Below are positions 54,258-62,099 of a stretch of 64,000 bases of DNA, piece by piece (the first letter of the stretch is position 1; every line of letters starts with the position of its first letter). The notes under the pieces were generated by a model. That model was not told where the DNA came from. It made no database searches and saw only the letters and a program-made list of their open reading frames with translations. Position numbers and translations under genes: made by a program. The stretch is taken from contig CAVTIS010000002.1 of NCBI GenBank assembly GCA_963734845.1, positions 219,503-283,502 on the forward strand, in the 5' to 3' direction. The stretch comes from JAKAVN01 sp963734845 (GTDB lineage: Bacteria; Desulfobacterota; Binatia; Binatales; Binataceae).

Positions 54258-54641
54258 ATGAACGCGAGCCCAGAGCAGATCATTCGGGACTTCTGCGACG
54301 CCTGGAGTCGGAAGAACATAGATGAGCTCATGAGCTTCTTCGCCCAGGATGCCGTCTACCACAACATTCCGGTCCCCCCCGTGAAGGGTGCTGCGGCGAT
54401 TCGCGCGGCGTTTCTTGGCTTCGTCGAATTGATGGACTCGATCGACCTCGACGTGCTCGCGATCGCGGCCCATGGCAACATCGTGTTCACTGAGCGCGTC
54501 GACCGCTTTCGCTGGCAGGGCAAGCGCCTCGACCTGCCGGTCGCCGGAGTCTTCGAGATTAGCGGTGGCAAGATCATCGCCCATCGCGACTACTTCGATT
54601 ACGAGACGTGGAGGAGGGCAACCGGTATCCCGCTCGGGTGA
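54258..54641 (+). CDS. Limonene-1,2-epoxide hydrolase family protein
   Basis: 127 aa SnoaL/LEH fold: SPEQIIRDFCDAWSRKNIDE, AQDAVYHNIPVPPVKGAAAI, VFTERVDRFRWQGKRLDLPV and ISGGKIIAHRDYFDYETW. The Arg and two Asp of the epoxide hydrolase site appear present (ERVDRF, HRDYFD). GAGGCAAGGAGAG precedes the ATG. Together with the flavoprotein upstream it might process an oxygenated substrate (inference). Confidence 0.85.
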   Translation: MNASPEQIIRDFCDAWSRKNIDELMSFFAQDAVYHNIPVPPVKGAAAIRAAFLGFVELMDSIDLDVLAIAAHGNIVFTERVDRFRWQGKRLDLPVAGVFEISGGKIIAHRDYFDYETWRRATGIPLG

Positions 54642-54704
54642 TGGCCGACAGATGCCGTGAGCGGCAAGGGAGCGACAAGTCGGCCCTTTCGCGCTCAACC
54701 AGCG

Positions 54705-54835
54705 GGACCGAGGGTTCGAATATATCTCGCTCCGGCCAACGAGTCCCTGTCTCTGGAGATTCCCAGCGCGAACCACCGAAATAGGCCACACTAGCGGCCT
54801 CATCGTTGTTCGGCGGCACCGGAGAGCGTACGCGA
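54705..54835 (+). repeat. tRNA-Ser 3'-end repeat, copy C
   Basis: CCGAGGGTTCGAATATATCT, then GCTCCGGCCAACGAGTCCC, CACCGAAATAGGCC and CGGCGGCACCGGAGAG, in the same order as copy B at 2217-2345 but more diverged. No tRNA body. Confidence 0.6.
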
Positions 54836-55041
54836 GGGACCCACGAGAGTAATGGGAAAGCTCTAATGCTGGCCCGAGACAGCTGCGAGGCGATTGTGCC
54901 GGCGAGCCAGATTGCTGCCCTGGCTCAGCCATACGAATAAATGTCGGTGCCCAGAAAGCGAACGAGCAAGCGGCGATTCCCCGCTCTACTGGTTTATCGG
55001 GGGCTGCGCTACTCGGCCGCGCCCTTACGCTAGCGACCTGT

Positions 55042-55088
55042 GTGTGGCGAATTGCTGATTTGTGTCGAAAATCAGTAATTCGCCACAC
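55042..55088. repeat. 47-bp palindrome, copy 1
   Basis: Arms GTGTGGCGAATTGCTGATT and AATCAGTAATTCGCCACAC (19 bp, one G-T mismatch) around a 9-base loop TGTGTCGAA. The reverse complement of copy 2 (55711-55757) differs from it by one base. It closes directly on the stop codon of the methyltransferase-like fragment. Confidence 0.85.
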
Positions 55089-55283
55089 TCACCTATCGGG
55101 ATGGTAGCGCTGAACCATCGCGGGCAGTACACCGTCGATATCGGCTGTCACATCGAGTACGGACCGAGGAGGATTGCTTTCAAGATAGGAGAGGAGAAAA
55201 TTCGTGATAAACTGCGGCCATTGCACAGTTCCACGCGAACGCGCGTCAAGCGCAATCCCCACCTGTCGCTCACTCGACGCCAT
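55089..55283 (-). pseudogene. Methyltransferase-like N-terminal fragment
   Basis: ATG at 55283; the product ends at the palindrome. It contains FLLSYLESNPPRSVLDVTAD, which looks like the approach to a SAM-binding motif I (PRSVLD), but the glycine-rich loop that should follow is absent. Tentative. Lies after the hsdS fragment on the same strand. Confidence 0.3.
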
Positions 55284-55320
55284 TTTTTGGCTCCTCGAAC
55301 TGCGGTTTGAAGTAGCGCAT

Positions 55321-55705
55321 TCACACGACCTCCTTTTCTTGTCTGCGGCGTCGTTTCCCATCGACTGAGGCGACATACTTCTCGCCATTGTCACGAATGC
55401 GCTCTAAAAGCACCGAGGCCGGCTCGTAATCGCGACCTTCACGGCGGGCGAGTTCGGCTTCAGTTGGAACGAGTTCTCCTCGAAATGCCTTCGCGAGGAT
55501 GGCCTAGGTGAGTTTCTCAGCGCGCTTCGTAGCGGCTTCAATGCGCTCTTCTATGGTGTCCGCGATTTTCAGTAGGGCTTCAATGCGACGAACGACTTCG
55601 TGTTGTTCTTCAATGGTGGACGCGCAACCCAAATACTCCGGATGTTATCCAGACCAAGTCCGACTTTCGTCGCGCCACGCTGCAGGTTCTGAAATTGTTT
55701 CTGAC
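55321..55705 (-). pseudogene. hsdS: Type I restriction specificity subunit (HsdS) C-terminal fragment
   Basis: Frames joined give EEQHEVVRRIEALLKIADTI, EERIEAATKRAEKLT, an in-frame TAG, AILAKAFRGELVPTEAELAR and REGRDYEPASVLLERIRDNG: the conserved C-terminal coiled coil and tail of HsdS. A frame change upstream gives KQFQNLQRGATKVGLGLDNI, the end of a target-recognition domain. Dead gene end. Its 5' side is cut at the second palindrome. Confidence 0.7.
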
Positions 55706-55710
55706 CCTGT

Positions 55711-55757
55711 GTGTGGCGAATTACTGATTATCGACACAAATCAGCAATTCGCCACAC
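55711..55757. repeat. 47-bp palindrome, copy 2 (inverted)
   Basis: Arms GTGTGGCGAATTACTGATT and AATCAGCAATTCGCCACAC around ATCGACACA. Reverse complement of copy 1 except for one loop base. The two copies bracket 622 bases holding the hsdS and methyltransferase-like scraps. Confidence 0.85.
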
Positions 55758-55792
55758 ACGCGTCGCATTAGTGTAGAGTCGCCCCAGATTCA

Positions 55793-56026
55793 TCACGCCG
55801 GTCGTGCCGGGGCCGACGCCTCGAACTCATCAACTACGAAACGAGTCGTTCCGCAAGCTCCCTCGTTTCGCTGCCCGCGGATTGGGCTTTGAGGAACCAC
55901 AACAGGGATAAAGAAGACGGATTCTTCCTCTGCGTGAGCCGCGTCGTCTTCCGGCGGAAGGTCGAAGACTCCGCATCCTTGCCCGAGTCTTCGACCTTTC
56001 CAATAGACGATTGAGCTCTCCTTTCT
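55793..56026 (-). CDS. Doubtful small ORF
   Basis: Minus-strand frame giving FDLPPEDDAAHAEEESVFFI, PVVVPQSPIRGQ and FVVDEFEASAPARPA. Acidic, with fairly natural composition, but no family or good start. It may be real or a remnant of material between hsdS and katG. Confidence 0.25.
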   Translation of the reverse strand, partial: RKESSIVYWKGRRLGQGCGVFDLPPEDDAAHAEEESVFFIPVVVPQSPIRGQRNEGACGTTRFVVDEFEASAPARPA

Positions 56027-56033
56027 GCAAAGA

Positions 56034-56260
56034 TCAGGCGAGGTCGAAGCGATCAAGGTTCGTCACCTTGGTCCACGCCGCCGCGAAGTCTTTCACAAAC
56101 TTCTCCTTCGAGTCCGCGCACGCATGGACTTCCGCGAGTGCTCGGAGCTCAGAGTGCGCACCGAAGATCAGATCGACACCCGTGCCGGTCCACTTGACCT
56201 CATTCATCTTCCGATCGCGCCCCTCGTACACGCCTTCAGAGCCAGCGGACGGCTGCCATT
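56034..56260 (-). pseudogene. katG: Catalase-peroxidase (KatG) C-terminal fragment
   Basis: GVYEGRDRKMNEVKWTGTGV, then DLIFGAHSELRALAEVHACA and DSKEKFVKDFAAAWTKV, ending NLDRFDLA: the last 70 residues of KatG with the natural stop kept. Everything upstream, including the heme domain, is missing. Confidence 0.75.
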
Positions 56261-56578
56261 GCGCGGTCTTGGCTCTGATGATCACCAAGCTTTCACGCCA
56301 TTGCGACCACCAGCGCGACAAGAGGATCCAAAACAGCCGATCAATACACCGAAAGCATGGGCGACGGGTTGGCTGCGTTTCAATACGGTAATTTGATGTC
56401 TCCGTCACCATGGCCGCAGGCTATCGCCGAGCGCTCCAACCACCAATGAATTCGTGCGGACTAAGTTTTGAGGAGCGACAACTAGCCGAGCAAAGCTGAG
56501 CAGCTGAAGGGCTTGTCCCTTGTCCCTGCTGCGAGCCACGAAACAAGCCCCGAGATGTATGCGAACATGCCCGTGACA
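56261..56578. other. No gene recognised; probable island border
   Basis: 318 bases between the katG end and the first gene of the integrated element. No credible frame. If the element is 56.5-64 kb, its left end should be here, but I see no clear attachment repeat. Confidence 0.35.
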
Positions 56579-56938
56579 CTACGGTCGGGTAAGAAAAATC
56601 GCTAGACTTTTCGATGCTTCCCGAGTTTTAAGTAGGGACAGGTCCTGCCCCAGATAATAGAGCTGCTCGTTGGCCTCGCGGTCGCCGTGCCCGTATTCGT
56701 GAAAGGCCACGATCCAAGCGCAGCGACGCAGCGCTCGCTCGTGGACGTCCTTGTTTTTCTTCAGCAGCGCCTTGCGGTCGGCCGGGTGGAGCAGCGTGAG
56801 CAATAGGCCGTGCTGATGTTCGATCCAATCATGGCTGTCGAGGATATCTTTCAGGTCGGGCGCGAGCTTGAGGATGCGCATCCAGGCGTGCGCTCCGGGA
56901 GACATCTCCGGCGTGTATTTACTTCGCGCTCTCGGCAA
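56579..56938 (-). CDS. Element protein of unknown function (119 aa)
   Basis: Last gene of the overlapping operon. Helical; LKLAPDLKDILDSHDWIEHQ, HGLLLTLLHPADRKALLKKN and CAWIVAFHEYGHGDREANEQ. The HEYGH motif looks like a zinc-protease HExxH variant (H-E-Y-G-H), so a metallopeptidase role is possible. No signal peptide. Overlaps its upstream neighbour by 20 bases. Confidence 0.6.
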   Translation of the reverse strand: MPRARSKYTPEMSPGAHAWMRILKLAPDLKDILDSHDWIEHQHGLLLTLLHPADRKALLKKNKDVHERALRRCAWIVAFHEYGHGDREANEQLYYLGQDLSLLKTREASKSLAIFLTRP

Positions 56939-57212
56939 TGTAGCGCTCTTCGAGGACCCGGCAGCAGATCAAAACTATCCGTAAATTTTCCGCCGTCAGG
57001 TCGAGTTTGGTCGCAACGAAAATCAACGCGTGGGCCAGCTCCTCGAGCCGCGCGGGCGGCGCGAAGCCGATAAGTCTGAAGAAGGCCTGTTCCACGAGAC
57101 CCAGACTGTCGACCCGACTGATGAAGTCGGAGTCCATCGCGCGCTGCACTTTTCGCAGCGCTGCGCGGATCGCGCGGGCGCGCTCGATCGGGATTTCTAA
57201 AACTTTACCCAT
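56919..57212 (-). CDS. Element protein of unknown function (97 aa)
   Basis: All-helical: IPIERARAIRAALRKVQRAM, VEQAFFRLIGFAPPARLEEL, AHALIFVATKLDLTAENLRI. No recognised domain. Overlaps both neighbours (8 and 20 bases), so it is translated with them. Confidence 0.55.
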   Translation of the reverse strand: MGKVLEIPIERARAIRAALRKVQRAMDSDFISRVDSLGLVEQAFFRLIGFAPPARLEELAHALIFVATKLDLTAENLRIVLICCRVLEERYIAESAK

Positions 57213-57717
57213 TTCTTGCCTCCTTTGATTCGGCGACGCGGTCGCCGGCTAAAATTATTGCCTTGAGTTTCTCCAACGCCGCGGGCTTCGAGAACGCAGC
57301 GCAGTGCCACGCGATCGAACGGCGGTCGCTTGGCGATATCTTTACGTCCGCGTTCACGTTCGTCTGATAGACCCGGATCGTTCCGACGCCGTCTCGTGCG
57401 ACTTTGAGGCCCACGAGCGGCTTGCAGATCGAGCAGGACTTGTTGAGCGGTTGGCGCAGACGCAGGTGCTCGAGAAGATGGAATACTAATGCGTTGATGG
57501 CGTCGGTATAGAGCCCCTCGATCTGATCGGCCTCAGCCTTGGTCCGCGGCAGGTAGCGGGGGAACAACTCGACAAATGCGCGACACGCTTGCTCGCCTGG
57601 CGTCATCGAGTCGAAGCCGGGGATCGCGTCGGCCCACGGGACGAGACGCCCGTTGTAAAGAGCGCGCTCTATCTGGGCCCATGTTGGCGGACGGATGCTG
57701 TCGCTGCTGCGAATCAT
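57205..57717 (-). CDS. Element protein with putative CxxC site (170 aa)
   Basis: WAQIERALYNGRLVPWADAI, ELFPRYLPRTKAEADQIEGL and SCSICKPLVGLKVARDGVGT. The SCSICKP pair could bind zinc with a fourth ligand elsewhere. Its start overlaps the J-domain gene stop (ATGA). Function unknown. Confidence 0.55.
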   Translation of the reverse strand: MIRSSDSIRPPTWAQIERALYNGRLVPWADAIPGFDSMTPGEQACRAFVELFPRYLPRTKAEADQIEGLYTDAINALVFHLLEHLRLRQPLNKSCSICKPLVGLKVARDGVGTIRVYQTNVNADVKISPSDRRSIAWHCAAFSKPAALEKLKAIILAGDRVAESKEARNG

Positions 57718-58061
57718 CCCATCGCTCGCATAGCCTGATACAGTTCGTTAATGTCGCGCATGACGTCGGCGGCTCCGGGGTTGCGATCAGGATGATATTT
57801 CGCGACAAGGCGCCGGTAAATTTTTGCGGGCGGCTCGAGCGTCAGCGTTGAGGGATGGCGGGCGTTGGCGGTGAAGTCTAGCCGGGCAGCGAGCCACGAC
57901 GAGATCACGAGTGTTCCCCGATCCTGGCAGTGCCGCACCTCCGATGACGCATCAATTTGCGAGAACGGTATCCATATCTCGGCGCCCGCGATGAAGCAGA
58001 GTAACGCCTTGCCCGCGGAATGCAGCGCGATGACGTTACGAAATGCGATCTTCTTAGTCAT
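57714..58061 (-). CDS. Protein with C-terminal J-domain segment
   Basis: 115 aa. Residues 1-75 are unknown (ALHSAGKALLCFIAGAEIWI). Residues 80-115 read PAKIYRRLVAKYHPDRNPGA, then ADVMRDINELYQAMRAMG: helix II, the HPD loop and helix III of a J-domain, which stimulates DnaK-type ATPases. Helix I is unclear. The start ATG overlaps the GIY-YIG stop (TAATG). Confidence 0.75.
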   Translation of the reverse strand: MTKKIAFRNVIALHSAGKALLCFIAGAEIWIPFSQIDASSEVRHCQDRGTLVISSWLAARLDFTANARHPSTLTLEPPAKIYRRLVAKYHPDRNPGAADVMRDINELYQAMRAMG

Positions 58062-58224
58062 TAGGGAACGGTGCGGCGGTAGCGATTTTGCAAACCGTTA
58101 AAGCGAGGTTTTAATGTAGCGATCAATGTTTGCTCAATAGCAACTTCGGTCCCCTCAGAACATTGGTAAACGAGAAGAAAGTCCGTAGATTTCATGTCAC
58201 GCAATCTATGATGACCACGACCTA
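58061..58224 (-). pseudogene. GIY-YIG protein, 3' part (split by IS)
   Basis: Removing the insertion and one TA copy restores the frame: ...GIERPL joins GRGHHRLRDMKSTDFLLVYQ, then EGTEVAIEQTLIATLKPRFN. The second half carries the conserved Glu/Asn region of the GIY-YIG fold (E-Q-x-L-I-x-x-x-x-P-R-F-N). Stop TAA at 58061 overlaps the J-domain start. Confidence 0.8.
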
Positions 58225-59295
58225 GTGTCCCGTTTCGTAAATAAGTGCAGCATTGCGGATGCTGCGTTTGATCTGGTGGGCAGGTTCGCTCCAGCGGAAG
58301 GGTTGAGCGTTTTCGTTCCAGTTGGCGAGGAAGCGAGTGATGGCCTGCTCCAAGCGCGCGACGCTTTGGAAGCTGCCGCGCCGGATGGCCTGGCTGGTAA
58401 TCAGGCCGAACCAGCGCTCGACCAGGTTGAGCCACGAGGCACTGGTCGGGGTGAAGTGCAGCTGGAAGCGCGGGTGGGCGGCCAGCCACTGTTTAACCGC
58501 GGGATGCTTGTGGGTGCCGTAGTTATCGCAGATCAGATGCAGCTTCAGCTTCGGATAGCGCTTGGCCAGCGACTCCAGGAAGGCGATGAACTCGGCGTGC
58601 CGATGGCGGCGGTAGCAGCGCCCGTGGACCTTGCCGGTAGCCACCTCCAGCGCGGCGAACAGGCTGGTGGTGCCATGGCGAAGGTAATCATGGGTCATAC
58701 GGGCGGGCAGTCCGGGCCACATCGGGAACGCCGGCTGAGTGCGGTTAAGCGCCTGAATCTGCGACTTCTCGTCCACGCACAGCACCAGCGCCCGCTCCGG
58801 CGGGTCGAGATAAAGCCCGACGATGTCGGCCAGCTTGGCATCGAACCGCGGGTCGCGGCTGAACTTGAAGCTCTCGACCCGATGGGGTTGAAGACCATAC
58901 TTCTGCCAGAGGCGATGGACGGTGGCCGCCGACAGCCCGACCTCTTTGGCCAGTCGCCGCGCGCTCCAATGGGTCGCGGCCTTGGGCTTGCGCAGCGTCG
59001 CGCTAATCACCGCCTGCTCCTTGGCCCCGCTGATCTGCCGCGGTCGGCCCGCTCGCGGCTGGGTGCGCAGCCCCACCAGCCCCGCCCTGCGGTAGCGCCG
59101 CCGCCACAGACAGACCGTAGTTTGGGTTACCCCAAGCCGTGCCGCCAGCGAGCGCACACTCTCGCCCGCCGCGCTGCCCAGTACGATGCGCGCTCGGGTC
59201 GCCAGCGCCTGAGGGGTACCCTGCGCCCGCAACCACTGCTCCAATTCGGCTCGATCTGCTCCGCGCACTTCCACCCAGCATCTCTTTACCTGCAT
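58222..59295 (-). CDS. IS630-family transposase
   Basis: 357 aa. N-terminal helix-turn-helix (SVRSLAARLGVTQTTVCLWR; RRYRRAGLVGLRTQPRAGRP), a second one (GLSAATVHRLWQKYGLQPHR), then the DDE core: LVLCVDEKSQIQALNR (Asp), LHLICDNYGTHKHPAVKQWL (Asp) and SWLNLVERWFGLITSQAIR (Glu). All catalytic residues are kept, so it can be active. The stop TAG is made at the junction from the duplicated TA and flanking G. Confidence 0.93.
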   Translation of the reverse strand: MQVKRCWVEVRGADRAELEQWLRAQGTPQALATRARIVLGSAAGESVRSLAARLGVTQTTVCLWRRRYRRAGLVGLRTQPRAGRPRQISGAKEQAVISATLRKPKAATHWSARRLAKEVGLSAATVHRLWQKYGLQPHRVESFKFSRDPRFDAKLADIVGLYLDPPERALVLCVDEKSQIQALNRTQPAFPMWPGLPARMTHDYLRHGTTSLFAALEVATGKVHGRCYRRHRHAEFIAFLESLAKRYPKLKLHLICDNYGTHKHPAVKQWLAAHPRFQLHFTPTSASWLNLVERWFGLITSQAIRRGSFQSVARLEQAITRFLANWNENAQPFRWSEPAHQIKRSIRNAALIYETGH

Positions 59296-59341
59296 GCTGA
59301 ATAGACGAACAAACGCTACATTTACTTCAGAGACATGACAC
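58225..59341 (-). mobile_element. IS630-type insertion sequence, 1117 bp
   Basis: Ends GTGTCCCGTTTCGTAAATAA and, inverted, GTGTCATGTCTCTGAAGTAA form imperfect terminal inverted repeats. The target TA is duplicated at 58223-58224 and 59342-59343, as in IS630/Tc1 elements. It carries one transposase gene and splits the GIY-YIG gene exactly. Confidence 0.9.
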
Positions 59342-59701
59342 TAGCGGGCGCTCGATTCCCGACGATCCTTTGCCCACGTAAAGCAACTCTTCGCCTCTAA
59401 TCCAGACGTAAACGCACGGTCTGCGCATCCTCAGTAGCTCGCTCCCACTAAGCACGAAAGCGGCAGGAACTGCTGTAAGTTTCTCGATCTCCTTCTCCGG
59501 CCCTAGTTCGACTGACGCAAGGTGCCTGAGTGTGCGACGTGAGAGGGTTTGGGCTAGGTGCTGGCTAGCTGCCTCCTTAGTCGGGAAATCTATTCTCTTG
59601 TGAGGCCCAGCCAGCCCATGCGGTCTATAGTCTAGTCGCCACGGACACTCACAACTCCCGCCGGCGCAGTCGCCTTTGTGGCGCTGCTTGATGCACGCCA
59701 T
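59342..59701 (-). pseudogene. GIY-YIG protein, 5' part (split by IS)
   Basis: ATG at 59701 after AGGGGAAG. The N-terminal part (HKGDCAGGSCECPWRLDYRP; HKRIDFPTKEAASQHLAQTL) resembles the DNA-binding arm of phage integrases with a Cys cluster. Then RRPCVYVWIRGEELLYVGKG gives the GIY-YIG core (CVY...YVGKG). Restored length with the 3' part is 173 aa. Possibly a nuclease that binds DNA through the arm. Confidence 0.75.
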
Positions 59702-59704
59702 CGG

Positions 59705-60163
59705 TCACTTCCCCTGTTGCGCCAGCGCCGGGCTGTACGGCGACGGCTCGGTGACTCTGCCCCGGCGGTCGATGGCGATGACCTTGCCGTTCGGCTTTAT
59801 CACCGAAAAGCTCAAGGCGAAGTCAAAAACCAACAAATCTCCCTCTTCGCAGGCCGCCATCATAACGTCGAGTTGCGCCAACGTGGGATAATAGTAAGTC
59901 GGCCTGGCCTGAAACCATCGAACGTAATTCGCGCGCTGAACTTCCAAATCTGGCACGTGAATCGCGATTTCGCGCTCGACGACCGGCTCGGGATCGCCGT
60001 CTCGCTCCCGCAACACCGCCGCAACCTCGTCGCGGTTCGTGATGCGTGCGAGCGCCTTGGCGATGGCCGTATCTGTGCCCTTGACCCTGAATTTTCCATT
60101 GGGCCTGAGTTTGAAAACGACTTGCTCTTCACTCTCAATTGCCGATAGCTCCGCGATATCCAT
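59705..60163 (-). CDS. Element protein of unknown function (152 aa)
   Basis: ATG at 60163 with AGGAG at nine bases (GTG at 60169 is too close). AELSAIESEEQVVFKLRPNG, AKALARITNRDEVAAVLRER, RANYVRWFQARPTYYYPTLA and VFDFALSFSVIKPNGKVIAI. No family recognised. Seven to 13 bases from the helicase-like gene and four bases before the GIY-YIG gene. Confidence 0.55.
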   Translation of the reverse strand: MDIAELSAIESEEQVVFKLRPNGKFRVKGTDTAIAKALARITNRDEVAAVLRERDGDPEPVVEREIAIHVPDLEVQRANYVRWFQARPTYYYPTLAQLDVMMAACEEGDLLVFDFALSFSVIKPNGKVIAIDRRGRVTEPSPYSPALAQQGK

Positions 60164-60176
60164 TTGCACTTTCTCC

Positions 60177-61292
60177 TTAGAGCGATTCGAATTCCTTTTC
60201 GACGACTGGCTCGGGCTCCGCCGGTGACGGCTGTGCCTCTGCCGCTTTATGATTTGTCTCTAATGCTGCTGCTTTAACCTTTTCCATTTGTGTGACCTGC
60301 CAAGTCATGAAGCCTGCGGCGGCTTTTTTTCCACGCGCAAGCTTGAAGCCGGCGATCACTTTGGAGGCGTGCCCGCGACACCACGCAGCGAGCAGCCGAT
60401 GGTCGATTTGTTCGGGGCGCTTGGAGTCCGCCGCCACTTCGAGCAGTGCCGCCTTGAGGTCATCCTCACCTTCCACTTGATGGCCATCGCCGTTAAAATA
60501 TCCGACTGCTTTTCTGGTCAGTTCCCTGAGCGTGGTCGGTTCCTTGAATGCCTGATACCAGTTCTCGAGCAGGGCCAGTGAAGCGTCGCGTTCGGGATCG
60601 GTAGCGATTACGCTTTCGCGCGTCTCACATGGATCGGCAAACCCGGCCCAGATCATGGGTTCTCGAATTTCGCGGGACCACTCCTCAAAGCGTCCATAAG
60701 GTGTGACTACTGGCGCCTCATCCTTTCGGAAGTGGTAAGCCTGCAGGATCGTCAACGCGGCCGTCACCAGCTCCACGCGATGTTTAAGAATGTACGAGCG
60801 AAGATCTTTTATGTGGAAACTCCGCATATCGGGTCTCTCACAGTCGGGCTCAATCCGGCCACTGATCACGCGAGACGGCATGTCGCACGAAAATTCGAGA
60901 TTGTTGCCGGTGCAGAGAAACAGCACGTTGGTCAGCACTTCAACCATGCCCATGACGCCGAGAATCCGATCCTGATGCCTGTCCACGGTCAGGATCGTTG
61001 ACAAGGTGTCGTTTTCCAGAGGCCGAGTGACGTTGTCGATGCTCACCACTGCGTCGCCGGCCATAAGGACTGAGATCAGTTTTTTCCGAAACTCTTCAGC
61101 GTCGCGAACGTTCGCCGAGATGGAAGACACGCGTCGCCCGGTGACGGTGATCGCAATGCAATCGGCAGCCAGCGTTTTGCCGCTGCCCTGTCCCGGCGCG
61201 TCGATACCATGAAGGGGTGCGGAGAATAGAAGACGGCGTTGTAGGCCAGTGAGGATCCCCAAAATGATCACCGAGCGCCCTGCCGGCGACAT
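60177..61292 (-). CDS. Phage/plasmid replication helicase-like protein, C-terminal part
   Basis: 371 aa open frame. HGIDAPGQGSGKTLAADCIA is a Walker A loop (GQGSGKT), followed by AGDAVVSIDNVTRPLENDTL (Walker B-like) and FLCTGNNLEFSCDMPSRVI (sensor region), a pattern of D5/primase-associated helicases of integrative elements. The start at 61292 lies inside a conserved region (EFPMSPAGRSV), and the preceding frame supplies the missing N terminus, so the gene is one unit split by a frameshift near 61320. Confidence 0.7.
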   Translation of the reverse strand: MSPAGRSVIILGILTGLQRRLLFSAPLHGIDAPGQGSGKTLAADCIAITVTGRRVSSISANVRDAEEFRKKLISVLMAGDAVVSIDNVTRPLENDTLSTILTVDRHQDRILGVMGMVEVLTNVLFLCTGNNLEFSCDMPSRVISGRIEPDCERPDMRSFHIKDLRSYILKHRVELVTAALTILQAYHFRKDEAPVVTPYGRFEEWSREIREPMIWAGFADPCETRESVIATDPERDASLALLENWYQAFKEPTTLRELTRKAVGYFNGDGHQVEGEDDLKAALLEVAADSKRPEQIDHRLLAAWCRGHASKVIAGFKLARGKKAAAGFMTWQVTQMEKVKAAALETNHKAAEAQPSPAEPEPVVEKEFESL

Positions 61293-61299
61293 TGGAAAT

Positions 61300-61812
61300 T
61301 CAGCGAAGGGTGTATTGGGTTTTTACAGCGTGGGCGACCGCCTCATCTGAGTGCGACGGTGGCGCCTTCCACGAGATCGACGACTGTAAAAGCAGGCCGG
61401 TGCCTTCGTCATAGCCGGGCGTGGTCAACACGGAGCCGTCAGGGCGCATCACCGGCGCTTCCACGATGCCCACGAGCACAGGCAGATGCCAATCGCCGAC
61501 GCGACTAAGGTAGCGCACGGCTACCTTAGCCGGACAGTCGATACTGTTGCGCTTGAAATTCTGCCATGCGATATGGCGATCGAGTGTGTCCGAGAGGCTG
61601 GCGACGGTCGCGGTTCGCAGAATCACCGATCCGGGCGGACGTCGCACGTATTTTCGGGGATCGTCGTCGGCGGTCGCGATCACCGCTCGCACCAGAAAGT
61701 CGCCGCGTTGATAGATACCCACTTCTCGGTAGTTCTCTACGATCGCCTTCTCGGCTTCGTCGACGGTCCAAGCGATCCGCCCTGGGTTAACCACGATTAG
61801 GGGTCGGGTCAT
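61300..61812 (-). CDS. Replication helicase-like protein, N-terminal part
   Basis: 170 aa; ATG at 61812 overlaps the stop of the helix-turn-helix gene (ATGA). LIVVNPGRIAWTVDEAEKAI, AVIATADDDPRKYVRRPPGS and VLVGIVEAPVMRPDGSVLTT match the N-terminal region of element DNA primase/helicase proteins. It ends at a TGA 20 bases after a run of five A; removing one A would join it to the next frame (PFAEFPMSPAGRSV). Confidence 0.7.
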   Translation of the reverse strand: MTRPLIVVNPGRIAWTVDEAEKAIVENYREVGIYQRGDFLVRAVIATADDDPRKYVRRPPGSVILRTATVASLSDTLDRHIAWQNFKRNSIDCPAKVAVRYLSRVGDWHLPVLVGIVEAPVMRPDGSVLTTPGYDEGTGLLLQSSISWKAPPSHSDEAVAHAVKTQYTLR

Positions 61813-62099
61813 CTGGCCCTCGCAATGAACTGCTCGATACCGCGGAGGCTGTACCGCACATGTCCGCCGACGTGCACGACGAAGGGCAGGTGCCGACCCT
61901 TGCGATAGAGCCACGCTTTACTCTCGCCCAGCTTCGCGGCCGCCTCAGTCACGTCGAGCAGACGATCTTCGGTAGCCACCGGAAGGTCCGCTAGGATCGC
62001 GGTCAGCTTGATCTGTGCGGCGGCGACCAAGCCCATCAGCGCCAGAGCCTCGTCGCGCGACGCCGGAGCGACGCCCGCCAGCAAATCGTCGAGGGTCAT
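61809..62099 (-). CDS. Helix-turn-helix (excisionase/MerR-like) protein
   Basis: 96 aa. A helical N terminus (LDDLLAGVAPASRDEALALM) is followed by a winged-helix DNA-binding region (LLDVTEAAAKLGESKAWLYR; GHVRYSLRGIEQFIARA). ATG at 62099 overlaps the stop of the AlpA-like gene (ATGA). Expected to bind DNA at element ends or promoters. A longer reading from 62417 crosses the divergent promoter and is rejected. Confidence 0.8.
   Translation of the reverse strand: MTLDDLLAGVAPASRDEALALMGLVAAAQIKLTAILADLPVATEDRLLDVTEAAAKLGESKAWLYRKGRHLPFVVHVGGHVRYSLRGIEQFIARAR

Noticed and set aside
54210..55088. 292-codon minus frame over the epoxide-hydrolase-like gene and repeat copy C
   Set aside because: Runs across a conserved gene, a repeat and a palindrome; no domain.
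61300..61340. Programmed ribosomal frameshift in the helicase-like gene
   Set aside because: The shift needed is +1, and the A-run context does not form a classical slippery heptamer with a clear stimulator; a mutation or read error is simpler.
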